Below are positions 26,647-36,017 of a stretch of 64,000 nt of DNA, piece after piece. A program made the position numbers and the translations under genes. Source of the DNA: Mucilaginibacter gracilis. Lineage in GTDB: Bacteria; Bacteroidota; Bacteroidia; Sphingobacteriales; Sphingobacteriaceae. Where the stretch lies: assembly GCF_003633615.1 (NCBI RefSeq), contig NZ_RBKU01000001.1, positions 5,084,001 to 5,148,000 of the forward strand. Direction: 5' to 3'. Within the stretch, counting starts at the first letter, position 1; every line of letters begins with the position of its first letter. Below the pieces are notes generated by a model. That model searched no databases. It worked only from the letters and a program-made list of their open reading frames with translations, and was not told the DNA's origin.

Positions 26647-27963
26647 TCAATAAATTACCAGCCTTTCAATCTGTTCACGTTCATCACTATTGCTGAAATG
26701 CACTATATAAACGCCCGGCACCAAATTCAAAGGAACCTTCGCGTTGCCGTGATCAAATTTTAAAGGCTGCTGTAGTAACAATCGACCGCTCAGGTCATAT
26801 ATCGCTAATGCAGCATTACTTGTATTTCCGACATTCACTACCCTGATCTCATTTTTTGCAGGGTTGGGGTATATGTGCCAGTTGTTTGGTAGGCTATTCA
26901 GTTCATTAATTCCTACACGCCTTACGGTGATGGTTACGGTATCATACTTTACCATACCGCATAGGGTTTGCTTTACCATATAGGTGTTAGTGCCTATTGC
27001 CGGCTTTACCCAGAAGCCCGCCTGTAAAGTATCGATCAATACCCAGCCGCCGCCGCTGTCACGCGATTTTAAAGACCATTGTACACCCGGTAATATTTCA
27101 TTGCGGCCTATAAATACGCTGTCTCCCGCTACAATGGTGGTATCCCGCCCGGCAAAAGCAGGGGCATCACTTTCCACAACACTTACGTCATCGACTAAAT
27201 AGTAGGCATCACTAAACCCACTCCCTGTATTGGAAGGCACATGGGTTGTATGGGCTTGGTCAAAGAAATTTCCAATAGTAATATATTTTTCAGTGCCGTT
27301 AGCCACAAAACTACCTTCAACCTTTACCCAGTTTGCGGTATCATTTATAACAGCCGTACTAAATACCTGCGGTATGTTTTTGGTATGCGGATAGCCGCAA
27401 TAGTCGGCTGAACTACTATCGATCTGGCCGCCATCAAAATATGCACCGATGTGGTTGACTGCATATCCAGAGCTTTCCTCCAAGTTCACATAAAAGGATA
27501 CGCAATAGGTTTTGCCACTTATAAGGGGTTTATATAATTTGCCCTGTAAATAATCCCTTAAATAGGGAAATGTAGGGATATTGGTAGTATCTGCAAACAT
27601 GTATACCTGCGCCATACCGTTCCCGGTTCTTGGATATTGATAAAAGGCATCATTGTAAGGTATACCCGTCCTCCTGTTGGCACCCGCACATATATTACAA
27701 TACTCAGGGGTACAATTTCCACTTCCAAAAGAATCTATCGGTGGGTGGTTTATCGTGTCAATTGGACTCCAATTATTGGCAAATTTAATTTGATCCCAAT
27801 CGTACGGGCATTTTGAATATTGCTCAAAACTCGGATTTTGCACATAATTAACCTGCCCATTTAATAAATAAGGATAGGAGAATATGATAAGCAATAACAG
27901 GAGGTGTCTTTTAAAAGACACCTCCCAATTATTTGCAACTAAGAATTTCAATGTACGCATCAT
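26647..27963 (-). CDS. T9SS type A secreted protein, paralogue 1
   Basis: A 438-residue exported protein. The signal segment at about 20-36 ends near the LNGQ site; the mature N-terminal region (about 37-270, NPSFEQYSKCPYDWDQIKFANNWSP) is a beta-sandwich of the kind found before T9SS domains in Bacteroidota. A linker Ig-like stretch (about 275-350) follows, then a type A sorting domain (about 360-438: HIYPNPAKNEI, IYDLSGRLL, GVYIVHFS). It is the last of three overlapping minus-strand genes (ATGA overlap at 27960-27963). The last third is nearly identical in DNA to the upstream paralogue. Confidence 0.88.
   Translation of the reverse strand: MMRTLKFLVANNWEVSFKRHLLLLLIIFSYPYLLNGQVNYVQNPSFEQYSKCPYDWDQIKFANNWSPIDTINHPPIDSFGSGNCTPEYCNICAGANRRTGIPYNDAFYQYPRTGNGMAQVYMFADTTNIPTFPYLRDYLQGKLYKPLISGKTYCVSFYVNLEESSGYAVNHIGAYFDGGQIDSSSADYCGYPHTKNIPQVFSTAVINDTANWVKVEGSFVANGTEKYITIGNFFDQAHTTHVPSNTGSGFSDAYYLVDDVSVVESDAPAFAGRDTTIVAGDSVFIGRNEILPGVQWSLKSRDSGGGWVLIDTLQAGFWVKPAIGTNTYMVKQTLCGMVKYDTVTITVRRVGINELNSLPNNWHIYPNPAKNEIRVVNVGNTSNAALAIYDLSGRLLLQQPLKFDHGNAKVPLNLVPGVYIVHFSNSDEREQIERLVIY
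26709..27053 (-). repeat. Near-identical direct repeat, unit A
   Basis: About 345 bases matching 28025-28369 with a single difference found by eye (near 26750). It encodes the linker and sorting domain. Sequence beyond about 27055 diverges quickly. Confidence 0.85.
27900..27925 (-). other. Perfect 26-base palindrome in the 5' coding region, paralogue 1
   Basis: A 13-base-pair stem with no loop bases, within codons 13-22 of the 438-residue protein gene (sense: GGAGGTGTCTTTT and its complement). The paralogous gene has a fully paired hairpin at the same place (29228-29253) with three compensatory changes. Confidence 0.8.
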
Positions 27964-29294
27964 CTATAAATTACCAGCCTTTCAATTTGTTCCCATTCAT
28001 CATCCTTACTGAAATGCACGATGTAAACGCCCGGCACCAAATTCAAAGGAACCTTGGCGTTGCCGTGATCAAATTTTAAAGGCTGCTGTAGTAACAATCG
28101 ACCGCTCAGGTCATATATCGCTAATGCAGCATTACTTGTATTTCCGACATTCACTACCCTGATCTCATTTTTTGCAGGGTTGGGGTATATGTGCCAGTTG
28201 TTTGGTAGGCTATTCAGTTCATTAATTCCTACACGCCTTACGGTGATGGTTACGGTATCATACTTTACCATACCGCATAGGGTTTGCTTTACCATATAGG
28301 TGTTAGTGCCTATTGCCGGCTTTACCCAGAAGCCCGCCTGTAAAGTATCGATCAATACCCAGCCGCCGCTACTATCGCGCGATTTTAAAGACCATTTTAC
28401 ATCGGGTAGTATTTCGTTGCGGCCTATAAATACACTATCTCCCGCTATGATGGTCGTATCCCGGCCAGCGTATGCGGGGGCATCACTTTCGACTACACTT
28501 ACGTCATCCACCAAATACCAAGTATTTCCAGTAGCGCCCTTAGATATAGACTGAACATACGTGGTGTTGGCATTGTCAGAAAAATTACCAATAGTGATAT
28601 ATTGCTCCATTCCTTTAGCAATAAAACTTCCTTCTATTTTTATCCAGTTTAAGGTGTCGTTTATGACAGTGTTGCTAATCACCTGTGGGGTATATTGAGT
28701 TTTTGGAAGGCCGCAATAATTCATCGTATTGGTGTCAATCATTCCATCATCTAAATAGGCACCAATATGATTTATGGCGTAAGAAGAGCCCTGTTCCAGT
28801 GCTACGTAAAAACTCATACAATAAGACTTTCCTGAAATTAATGGTTTATATAATTTGCCCATTAAATAGTCTCTCAAATAAAGATTAAGTGGATATGGGG
28901 CAGTGCCATCTGAAAACATAACCATCTGAACCATACCATTTCCAGACCGCGTAGAATGACTATAAAATTCATTCTGTGGCACTCCAGTCTGACGGTTTGT
29001 ACCAGCACAAACATTGCAATATTCAGGTGTGCAATGTGGGCTACCAACAGTATCATAGGATGTTGGGTGGTTTACAGTATCTATTGGTGACCAATAATTG
29101 GCAAATTTTATTTGATCATAGTTGTATGGGCATTTACTGTAATCTTCAAAACCAGGATTTAGAACATAATTAGCTTGGCTAAATGAATAATTGGGTTTCA
29201 AAAAGCTTGTAATAATTACCAGTAAAAGGAAGCACCCCTTAAAAGGTGCCTCCCATTTTCTATATTTTAACCATTTACTGCTCATACTCCTCAA
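27960..29294 (-). CDS. T9SS type A secreted protein, paralogue 2
   Basis: A 444-residue relative of the 26647-27963 product: same signal and N-terminal pattern (NPGFEDYSKCPYNYDQIKFANYWSP), GRDTTIIAGDSVFIGRNEILP linker and a C-terminal type A sorting domain (HIYPNPAKNEI ... PGVYIVHFS). The N-terminal halves have diverged while the C-terminal third is almost identical in DNA. The gene overlaps both neighbours by four bases, so the three genes form one operon. Function of the N-terminal domain is unknown; cell-surface or released. Confidence 0.88.
   Translation of the reverse strand: MRSMSSKWLKYRKWEAPFKGCFLLLVIITSFLKPNYSFSQANYVLNPGFEDYSKCPYNYDQIKFANYWSPIDTVNHPTSYDTVGSPHCTPEYCNVCAGTNRQTGVPQNEFYSHSTRSGNGMVQMVMFSDGTAPYPLNLYLRDYLMGKLYKPLISGKSYCMSFYVALEQGSSYAINHIGAYLDDGMIDTNTMNYCGLPKTQYTPQVISNTVINDTLNWIKIEGSFIAKGMEQYITIGNFSDNANTTYVQSISKGATGNTWYLVDDVSVVESDAPAYAGRDTTIIAGDSVFIGRNEILPDVKWSLKSRDSSGGWVLIDTLQAGFWVKPAIGTNTYMVKQTLCGMVKYDTVTITVRRVGINELNSLPNNWHIYPNPAKNEIRVVNVGNTSNAALAIYDLSGRLLLQQPLKFDHGNAKVPLNLVPGVYIVHFSKDDEWEQIERLVIYR
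28025..28369 (-). repeat. Near-identical direct repeat, unit B
   Basis: Partner of 26709-27053, offset 1316 bases, in the same orientation. Confidence 0.85.
29228..29253 (-). other. Hairpin in the 5' coding region, paralogue 2
   Basis: Sense strand GGAGGCACCTTTT then AAGGGGTGCTTCC: 13 consecutive pairs, three of them G-U. Relative to 27900-27925, pairs 6, 7 and 8 have each changed on both sides and remain paired. Confidence 0.8.
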
Positions 29295-32200
29295 TTTACG
29301 GTAAATTTCAATAAGTAATTGCGCCCATTACTGTCCCTTAGTTGTAGCAGGTAGATACCCGGCATAATCCCTTTCAGGTCAAGATGGTATTTACCATTGT
29401 TAAACAGCAGGGTATTCTGTAGTATCCGTTGCCCCTGTTCATTCCATACTTCCGCCCTTACCGGGTTCTTATCCTGTATCAGTTGTTGCAGCTGAATATC
29501 CCCGTTCGATGGATTAGGGAACAGGATGTATTGTGGCCTGTCGATTGACAGCGTTTTAGTCAATGGCTGGTTAGGTTCCATTTTCATGCCGGTGCCGCTC
29601 AAACAATTCTTGTCATCAAAAGGGGCCAGATTGTTGTACACAAGGTTATATAGCGCACGTGCCTGGTAAACCACATCGCCATTCACGTCCGGGCAGAGGC
29701 TGGCCAGGTAGCTTATCTGGCCGCTGTCTGTTGAAGACAGGTTATTTATTCGGTAGTTCAGATACAGATTGTAGTAAGACAGGTAATTGCTCACTACCTG
29801 GTTGGCAGAATCATAATCGGCCACTTCTACCCCCAAGCCGTCGGGCCCGGTGGGAGACATTGCGCTGAAGCTGCCACCTAAAAGTGAGGCGGCTGTGCTA
29901 TAGTCGCCAATGGCCAGCGCATTTTCTATGTTGGCAAGTGTGGCATACCTGCTGGTAGAAGCAAGGGTATAAAAATCACTGATCAGATCGAGACTGTCAA
30001 CTGCCGTGCTGTCTTCCAATATGCTGCGGTATAGGGCATTCTGGTCTTTCCACTGCATAATCGGTGAAAAATGTAGCGACTTGGTCGTAGGCCCCAAGGC
30101 TATCCACGGGTTAAATACAGGTGCGGGACATGGGTCAATAAAAACAGAATATGTTTTGATTAGTAAGCTCGTCCCCCATAAATATTTATATCCGAACACT
30201 GATGAATTACTGCCATTACTTATCGGTGCTGCGCCGGCTGCAGTAAAATACAACCTCGAAAAAGTATCAACCGAATTGAGTAAATAGGTTTGGTTGGTGT
30301 ATGGGCCCAGCCATGTATTATCATTGATCGCGCCGTATTTTGCAGCCCCAACCGTTACATTCATCTGCGGGCCAATAAACCCGTTCCTGATAAACAAACC
30401 GTCGTGGTGGGAATTCATCGTATTATGTACCCATTGCATACTCTGCGCCCCGGTAAATTCAAAAGCCTTGCCCATGTATGAGACCGTGTTACAGTTCACA
30501 AAACCGTTGGTGGTACTGTTTCCCACCCGTACAGCGTCAATACTGGTATCGCTCGTAAGAGTGCCACCAGCCGATGTGACAATATTACTATAGATATACG
30601 GTTTGGACATCTGGAAACAGGCTATACCGCTTTGCTGGGTACCAAAAGTTTTCTTTATTAGTACGATGGTATTAAGGTTGGCGCTCGAAGTAGACATGTT
30701 GCCAAAACTGTTCAATAATATACCATTATAAGCATCGGCTATATTATTGCTGTTAGCGTTCAGGGTTGTTTTACACGTATTACAGGTGTTTGATGCCGCG
30801 TTTGATGCAGCAATGCCGTTGCCGATATACCGGTTGGCCGGATACACCCCGCTGGAATAAGCAGGTGGTGTGGCCTGTATGTAGTTGCTGTTCATGTTGA
30901 TAGCCCCGGCCGATACATTGGTGGTCGTGGCTATATTGATGCCCGTTTCCACATTCACAAGGGTATTGTTGCTGGCCTGAAGGCTTGCGTAATAATTGGC
31001 CGTTTTAACAAAGCAGCCCCTCGGCCAGCTGTTGGTGTGGGTGCTGATCACATAGTTGCCCTGGAACAGGAACTCCGCAGGATAAAAACTTCCTACCGCA
31101 TCTGCCGAACAGTTGTAAAACTTGTTGGCGCGGCTGGTAGTACCTGCGTACACGCGCAGGCGGTACACCATGTCCTGCGTGGCATTGCAATCGGCCAGGA
31201 TACCGTTGCCCTGGTTGGGTGCGCCCACCATGTTGCAGAATGCGCTGTTCACCACGCTCATGTTGGAGTTGTGCGCATAAATACCGAACTGCATATTGTC
31301 CATTACGTTCAGGTAACCGTCTGCCGTTTCATCGCCTACCTTTATTTCCCGGTACAGGCTGCCGCCGGAACCTACACTTTGTATCTGCATCCCCATTTGC
31401 GCTACTGCGCCATTTTGAAGGGTTGCGGAGGTATAGTTATTCAGTATATAGGGCGAACGGTAGCCGTCGGGTGTGCCGCTCAACATTTTAAGCGTATCTA
31501 CGCCCGGCCAGCTGTTGTAACTGCGCACCAGGTTCCTGGAGGTGAATACCGTATTGCGGATAGTGAACGGGTAAACCGACAGGCTGGTACTCTGGTAAGC
31601 GCTTATGAGTATGCCCAACTGGTTACGGTTAAAGATAGCCCCATCGGATGTGAAGATATTGGAGGTGCTGGATGGCACACTCGTCATATTAACAGCGGTA
31701 ACCGCGTCTTCGATCAATGTGCTATGGATCATATTCAGCACTGCCGGGTTGCCATTGTAAGTGATACCGTTCCAAAGGGGGTTACAGCCAAACAGGTGTG
31801 CGCTGTCCAGCGTTACCCTGGCACCTGAAGCAAGGGTAATGTTCGAACCGCCATTCACCATAATATCAGCATTTTTTATGGTCATGGTGCCACTCAGGGT
31901 AATATTGCCCGGTACGAAGTACTTGCCGCCGGTGGCGAAGTTGGCAGACGTACAGGTAGTGCAGCCCAGCATGGTAAAGGCCGTGCCCGGCGAACCGCCG
32001 AAAACCGTGCAGGGGCTACAGCCAGATGCAGTGCCGAAAACGGTGATCGTTGCTGCCGTAGAAGTGCCAGAACAGGTAGGCGCCGATTTGGCAACCACGG
32101 TATAAGAGCCGCTACCTGTAACGGTATAATTGGCAGATGTGGCACCAGCGATCATGGTACCGTTCAGGTACCACTGGTAAGTATAACCGGCCACCGTAGG

Positions 32201-35200
32201 GGTTGAAATTACATCGCCATAACAGATAGACAGCGAAGTGCCGCTAACCGTATTGCCATTGTAGATAATGGTCGGCGCAGGTGCGCCGGTGATGGTCACG
32301 TTGATGTTGGGAGAGGTGACGGTACCGCATCCGTTAATCAGTACAACCCGGTAGGTGCCGGAACCTGTTGCCGTGTAATTGGAATCGGAAGCACCCGATA
32401 TGTTGGAGCCGTTCCACTGCCACTGCGTGATATAGGCATTTTTAACGCCCGAGTGCAGCACGACAGACCCGCAAGCTGAAACGCTGCCCGACGGGCTGAG
32501 CGTATAGGATGGCAGCGGTATGGTGTTGATGGTTGTGGGCGCCGAGGTCGCAAAGCAATGCGTGGCGCTGTTGGTAACGGTAACGGAATAGCCGCCGCCC
32601 GAAACGCTGATGGTCGGGGTTGTGCTCCCGTTGCTCCACAGGTAGGTATAGCTACCTGTGGGCGATGCGGAAAGCGTGGCATTGGTGCCCGCGCAAATAG
32701 ACACCGTGCCCGAAGGGCTGATCGAAGGTGTGGGCAGCGGGTTGGTGGTTACCGTGTCCGACACCTGGTATATACAGCCGGAAATAGTGGACGTGGCGGT
32801 ATAAATGGTGGTGCCGCCCGGGTAATCGGTATTGGCGCTGGTGCTGCAATTGATGCAATTAGTAAAAACGCTTCCCGAAGATACCGTCCAGCTGTAATTG
32901 TTCGCACCCGAAGCGGTGATCACTACCGGCCTGCCATTACACACCGGGTTGATGTTGGCGGTAACCCTCAGGGACGATGACGGGGCGCATAGCACGATAA
33001 AGTCGTGGACGACATGCTGGCTGCAACCCGCGCCATCGGTATAATTGTAAGTAACGGTGATCACGCCCGGCCCGGACATGTAGGGGTAATATTTATACTT
33101 CCCGCCGGTATAGACCACACCGGGGCCGGTAAAGCTGCCGCCGGGTATGGTCACATACAGGCCGAGGTCGGCAACCGTATCGCTTGTCCTTAAAGTGTCG
33201 GGCGCAGTAAAGAGCGTGGTGGCGCTCAGGGGTTGCAGGCTCACATCATCGAAGTAGATATTGGTCGTATAGTCGTTCGTGTAGCTATTGAGGCCGGGGG
33301 CGTTCGCAATAATGAAATTGTTCAGCACATCGGTGCCTGTATATTTAAAGGTATCGGTATAGGAATGCCAGTTGTTGGCATCCTTGATGATCTGGTGCTG
33401 GGCAAGCGGTACGATCCCCGGCTTGAGCGGGTAGAACAGCCCAAACGCACCGCCTATGGGCGCTAAGACCGACTGGCTGGCACAGAACTGGATATGCGTG
33501 TTCTGTTCGATGACCGTAGGGAAATAACCGGAACTCAGTGCCGGGTTGACCGCTGTCTCGATCTTCGCCCAATAGGTGACCACGTAGGTATTACCGGGTT
33601 GCAGCCCGGTGTTCAGGGTCGTCTGGACAACAGAACTCTGTAAGATCCTTTCCCCGGTGCTGGTATTGTCATAGGCAGCCCCGGTCAGGTTGATGAAATG
33701 GTTATTGGTGCCGATGCTTGCCGCATGGATGTCTGTTGATGGTATGGTTTCGGTAGTCGGGATGTTACAATCAAACCATCCGAAACCTGCCGGGCACCCT
33801 TTTGAATAAAGAAAAGGCAAAGAACTGACGGCAGACCAGCAGTCAACGGTAGAAGGGGTATAAATGAAGGGCGCATAGGTGGCGAAAGTGCCGCAAAAGG
33901 TACTGCTTTCAAAACCTCCATTATTGACAAGGTTGCACCCGCTCGGCGTACAGTTGCCGCTGCCCACGTAAACATAGATGTAGGTGATGTTGCCCCGTGC
34001 GCCGGTCGCGCCGTTAACAGGGACGTAGCGGATCAGGTGGACACCCGGTGTGGATGTTGACGATGGGGTATATATCAATGTCGAGGTGCTTGTCCCTGCG
34101 GTAACATTCAGGGTGCCGCTGCCGATGATCACTTCGGCGCACACGAAAGAATCCGCGTTGTAATCATTGGCCAGGATGTTATAGGCAAACGGGGCGCCGC
34201 CTTTAATGACCGTGCCGTTCAGCGTATCGGGGAAACCCTGTTTGGCCACATAGAGGTAATTGCCCCCGCTGCCAAGCCCGTCAATAATACCGGCCACATT
34301 GATGCCGGGGCAGGTCGCACCCGTTCCATAGTTGGTGTCATTGAGGTTGTAAACATGGCCGAAATGCGGGTCGCACTGGTAGCCGAGGTCGCACATGATC
34401 TGCCGTTCTTCCCCTTTAAGGTACCTTTTCATCTTCCCGAGCGAAATGGCGTTGCTCATGGCAAAATACAGGTTGTTGCTTGCAGGCGGCGCCGGGGAAA
34501 AAGTTACCGGCACCTTGCACTCATCCTCGATATGGCTCAGGCTGCTCCCGATCTCCCAGCAGTTGGGGGTATAAACGGGCTGTACCATGCTGCCGTCCAC
34601 GAACCTGACGGCGGTACCGCATACGGTATGGTCAGTAATGCAGCTGGCTATATTGGGGTGCAGGTCTGTTGGCGTTCCCCTGAACGTATAATTATACATA
34701 CTGCACGAACCGGAATTGCTGATCAGGTAAGTACCTGCGGCATTTTGCAGGAACTGGTCGTAGCGGCCATAATAATAGTAGGGTACGTTAAAAGCAGAAT
34801 TACCAGCTGGGTTGATGAGGGAAACCAGGCCCAGCGCGTGCATTACTTCATGAAAAAAAATTGAATATAAATCAGCTTCGTTTGACAGGGGTGCCCTGGA
34901 AAGGTCCGTGTTCCAGACGATGCCGCCCGAGAAGTTGATCGCCACTTTGGCGTGAAAAAATGAAGTGCTGGTCTGTACAGGGCTGATTACATTGGTGTAG
35001 GCATCCACCCCGCTGTGCATGGTGATCCAGGCCAGGTTATCGGCAATGCCGCTGGTCGTTAAAGTGGGTGCATAAGGCAGTGCATAATAAGGGGTGGCCG
35101 CAGCCCCTGCAAACAGTGGCAGCCCGGCGAGCGTCGGGTCGCGCACATAGATATTCACTTTCTGCCCTGTTGAGGAAAGCGGGCAGTGGATAAAGCTGCT

Positions 35201-35569
35201 GATGTCGTTGAGTACCTGGCAGACTACGCTTAACCTCGCCATGTGTGTGGGGTTGGATGCAAAATTCTCCATCCCTGACCCGGGTTCCATCCATAGCTGG
35301 AAATACCCTGAGGAGCAGGTGGACATGACCAGTGGCGCAGTGGTCGGCCCGGCGGCATTCCGTAACCTGTCGTTGATCGCGAGCTGGTATAGGCTGGTGG
35401 TATTGCCGTACATATCCACAATTTTATCAAATATTCCGCCGGGGGTAAGGTCGTACTTCATCGAACTGTCGGTACCTGCACCGGAGGCGGTAAACTGGCT
35501 TGTGACCAGGCAAAAGAAGACAGCCAGTATCTTCAGAAAGGCAAATTTTCGTTGGTAACAGAAGGGCAT
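29291..35569 (-). CDS. Giant T9SS-secreted protein with HExxH domain, Ig-like repeats and beta-helix
   Basis: A 2092-residue exported protein (signal about 8-30). An N-terminal domain (about 60-420) carries HEVMHALGL at 240-248, a zinc-peptidase motif, but the place of a metzincin third ligand is Ser. Then come beta-sandwich domains (about 540-780), about four Ig/PKD-like repeats (about 860-1200; WSNGSTTPT, YSVTVTNS, TYRVVLINGCG, YTYQWYLNGT) and a Cys-rich joint. A right-handed beta-helix-like region follows (about 1230-1750), with an LFPNPSNGDIQL type A sorting domain at the end. It is first in the three-gene operon. The DNA is visibly richer in G+C than neighbouring cargo. Confidence 0.88.
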   Translation of the reverse strand: MPFCYQRKFAFLKILAVFFCLVTSQFTASGAGTDSSMKYDLTPGGIFDKIVDMYGNTTSLYQLAINDRLRNAAGPTTAPLVMSTCSSGYFQLWMEPGSGMENFASNPTHMARLSVVCQVLNDISSFIHCPLSSTGQKVNIYVRDPTLAGLPLFAGAAATPYYALPYAPTLTTSGIADNLAWITMHSGVDAYTNVISPVQTSTSFFHAKVAINFSGGIVWNTDLSRAPLSNEADLYSIFFHEVMHALGLVSLINPAGNSAFNVPYYYYGRYDQFLQNAAGTYLISNSGSCSMYNYTFRGTPTDLHPNIASCITDHTVCGTAVRFVDGSMVQPVYTPNCWEIGSSLSHIEDECKVPVTFSPAPPASNNLYFAMSNAISLGKMKRYLKGEERQIMCDLGYQCDPHFGHVYNLNDTNYGTGATCPGINVAGIIDGLGSGGNYLYVAKQGFPDTLNGTVIKGGAPFAYNILANDYNADSFVCAEVIIGSGTLNVTAGTSTSTLIYTPSSTSTPGVHLIRYVPVNGATGARGNITYIYVYVGSGNCTPSGCNLVNNGGFESSTFCGTFATYAPFIYTPSTVDCWSAVSSLPFLYSKGCPAGFGWFDCNIPTTETIPSTDIHAASIGTNNHFINLTGAAYDNTSTGERILQSSVVQTTLNTGLQPGNTYVVTYWAKIETAVNPALSSGYFPTVIEQNTHIQFCASQSVLAPIGGAFGLFYPLKPGIVPLAQHQIIKDANNWHSYTDTFKYTGTDVLNNFIIANAPGLNSYTNDYTTNIYFDDVSLQPLSATTLFTAPDTLRTSDTVADLGLYVTIPGGSFTGPGVVYTGGKYKYYPYMSGPGVITVTYNYTDGAGCSQHVVHDFIVLCAPSSSLRVTANINPVCNGRPVVITASGANNYSWTVSSGSVFTNCINCSTSANTDYPGGTTIYTATSTISGCIYQVSDTVTTNPLPTPSISPSGTVSICAGTNATLSASPTGSYTYLWSNGSTTPTISVSGGGYSVTVTNSATHCFATSAPTTINTIPLPSYTLSPSGSVSACGSVVLHSGVKNAYITQWQWNGSNISGASDSNYTATGSGTYRVVLINGCGTVTSPNINVTITGAPAPTIIYNGNTVSGTSLSICYGDVISTPTVAGYTYQWYLNGTMIAGATSANYTVTGSGSYTVVAKSAPTCSGTSTAATITVFGTASGCSPCTVFGGSPGTAFTMLGCTTCTSANFATGGKYFVPGNITLSGTMTIKNADIMVNGGSNITLASGARVTLDSAHLFGCNPLWNGITYNGNPAVLNMIHSTLIEDAVTAVNMTSVPSSTSNIFTSDGAIFNRNQLGILISAYQSTSLSVYPFTIRNTVFTSRNLVRSYNSWPGVDTLKMLSGTPDGYRSPYILNNYTSATLQNGAVAQMGMQIQSVGSGGSLYREIKVGDETADGYLNVMDNMQFGIYAHNSNMSVVNSAFCNMVGAPNQGNGILADCNATQDMVYRLRVYAGTTSRANKFYNCSADAVGSFYPAEFLFQGNYVISTHTNSWPRGCFVKTANYYASLQASNNTLVNVETGINIATTTNVSAGAINMNSNYIQATPPAYSSGVYPANRYIGNGIAASNAASNTCNTCKTTLNANSNNIADAYNGILLNSFGNMSTSSANLNTIVLIKKTFGTQQSGIACFQMSKPYIYSNIVTSAGGTLTSDTSIDAVRVGNSTTNGFVNCNTVSYMGKAFEFTGAQSMQWVHNTMNSHHDGLFIRNGFIGPQMNVTVGAAKYGAINDNTWLGPYTNQTYLLNSVDTFSRLYFTAAGAAPISNGSNSSVFGYKYLWGTSLLIKTYSVFIDPCPAPVFNPWIALGPTTKSLHFSPIMQWKDQNALYRSILEDSTAVDSLDLISDFYTLASTSRYATLANIENALAIGDYSTAASLLGGSFSAMSPTGPDGLGVEVADYDSANQVVSNYLSYYNLYLNYRINNLSSTDSGQISYLASLCPDVNGDVVYQARALYNLVYNNLAPFDDKNCLSGTGMKMEPNQPLTKTLSIDRPQYILFPNPSNGDIQLQQLIQDKNPVRAEVWNEQGQRILQNTLLFNNGKYHLDLKGIMPGIYLLQLRDSNGRNYLLKFTVN

Positions 35570-35900
35570 AAAAGCATTTTTTGGTGTTACGAAATAATAA
35601 TCAGGCGATTACATTTTAGTGTGAAGAATAAAGCACAAGAAAAACAAATAGACTTAGACTTTTTACAGGTAAAAAACTGTGATGACAAATTGATATATGA
35701 TAGCTTGAAATCAGGGCAGAAGGAATGTTTTCCAGTTTTACCGGCATTTTCCGGCAGGTTTATGGAAACCTGATGTAACGCATTAGATCATGCAGTTTTT
35801 AATGTTTGGGAAACAAGGCAAAAAAGAACTCGGTAAACGATGCAGAGCCGGGTGCTTTAGGGGCTGGCGGCGATTGGGATGCAAAATAGTATCGCCATTT

Positions 35901-35978
35901 AGATATATGTGTATTTCAGATGTTATATTTTATGCTAAAACTGTCATATTTTACGCCATATATTATCAGATATATGTG
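35901..35978. promoter_or_regulatory. Nested direct repeats upstream of the XRE regulator
   Basis: AGATATATGTG occurs at 35901-35911 and 35968-35978. Between them, TGTTATATTTTATGC (35921) and TGTCATATTTTACGC (35942) match at 13 of 15 and start 21 bases apart, two helical turns. These are good candidate operators, possibly for the regulator itself. Confidence 0.55.
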
Positions 35979-35983
35979 ATGGG

Positions 35984-36013
35984 TTGTTTTCGTTAACTAC
36001 TGAACTAACTTTG
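35984..36013 (+). promoter_or_regulatory. Bacteroidota-type promoter of the XRE gene
   Basis: TTG at 35984-35986 and TAACTTTG at 36006-36013 with a 19-base spacer fit the housekeeping consensus TTG/TAnnTTTG. The -7 box ends only four bases before the ATG, suggesting a leaderless or near-leaderless mRNA. Confidence 0.6.
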
Positions 36014-36017
36014 AATC

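Larger units (their letters stand above)
35570..36017. other. 448-base gap with promoter and operator repeats
   Basis: Divergent intergenic space between the giant T9SS gene (minus) and the XRE regulator (plus). Two short open frames on the plus strand have atypical composition and I do not count them as genes. The right 120 bases hold the repeat structures listed separately. Confidence 0.6.

Noticed and set aside
31037..31828. 263-codon open frame on the plus strand inside the giant T9SS gene
   Set aside because: Antisense to a well-supported 2092-residue protein; composition is the shadow of Thr/Ser/Asn-rich coding DNA and no domain is recognisable.
35552..35996. Two short plus-strand open frames in the gap before the XRE gene
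   Set aside because: No homology-like features and atypical composition; the second overlaps the candidate operator repeats.
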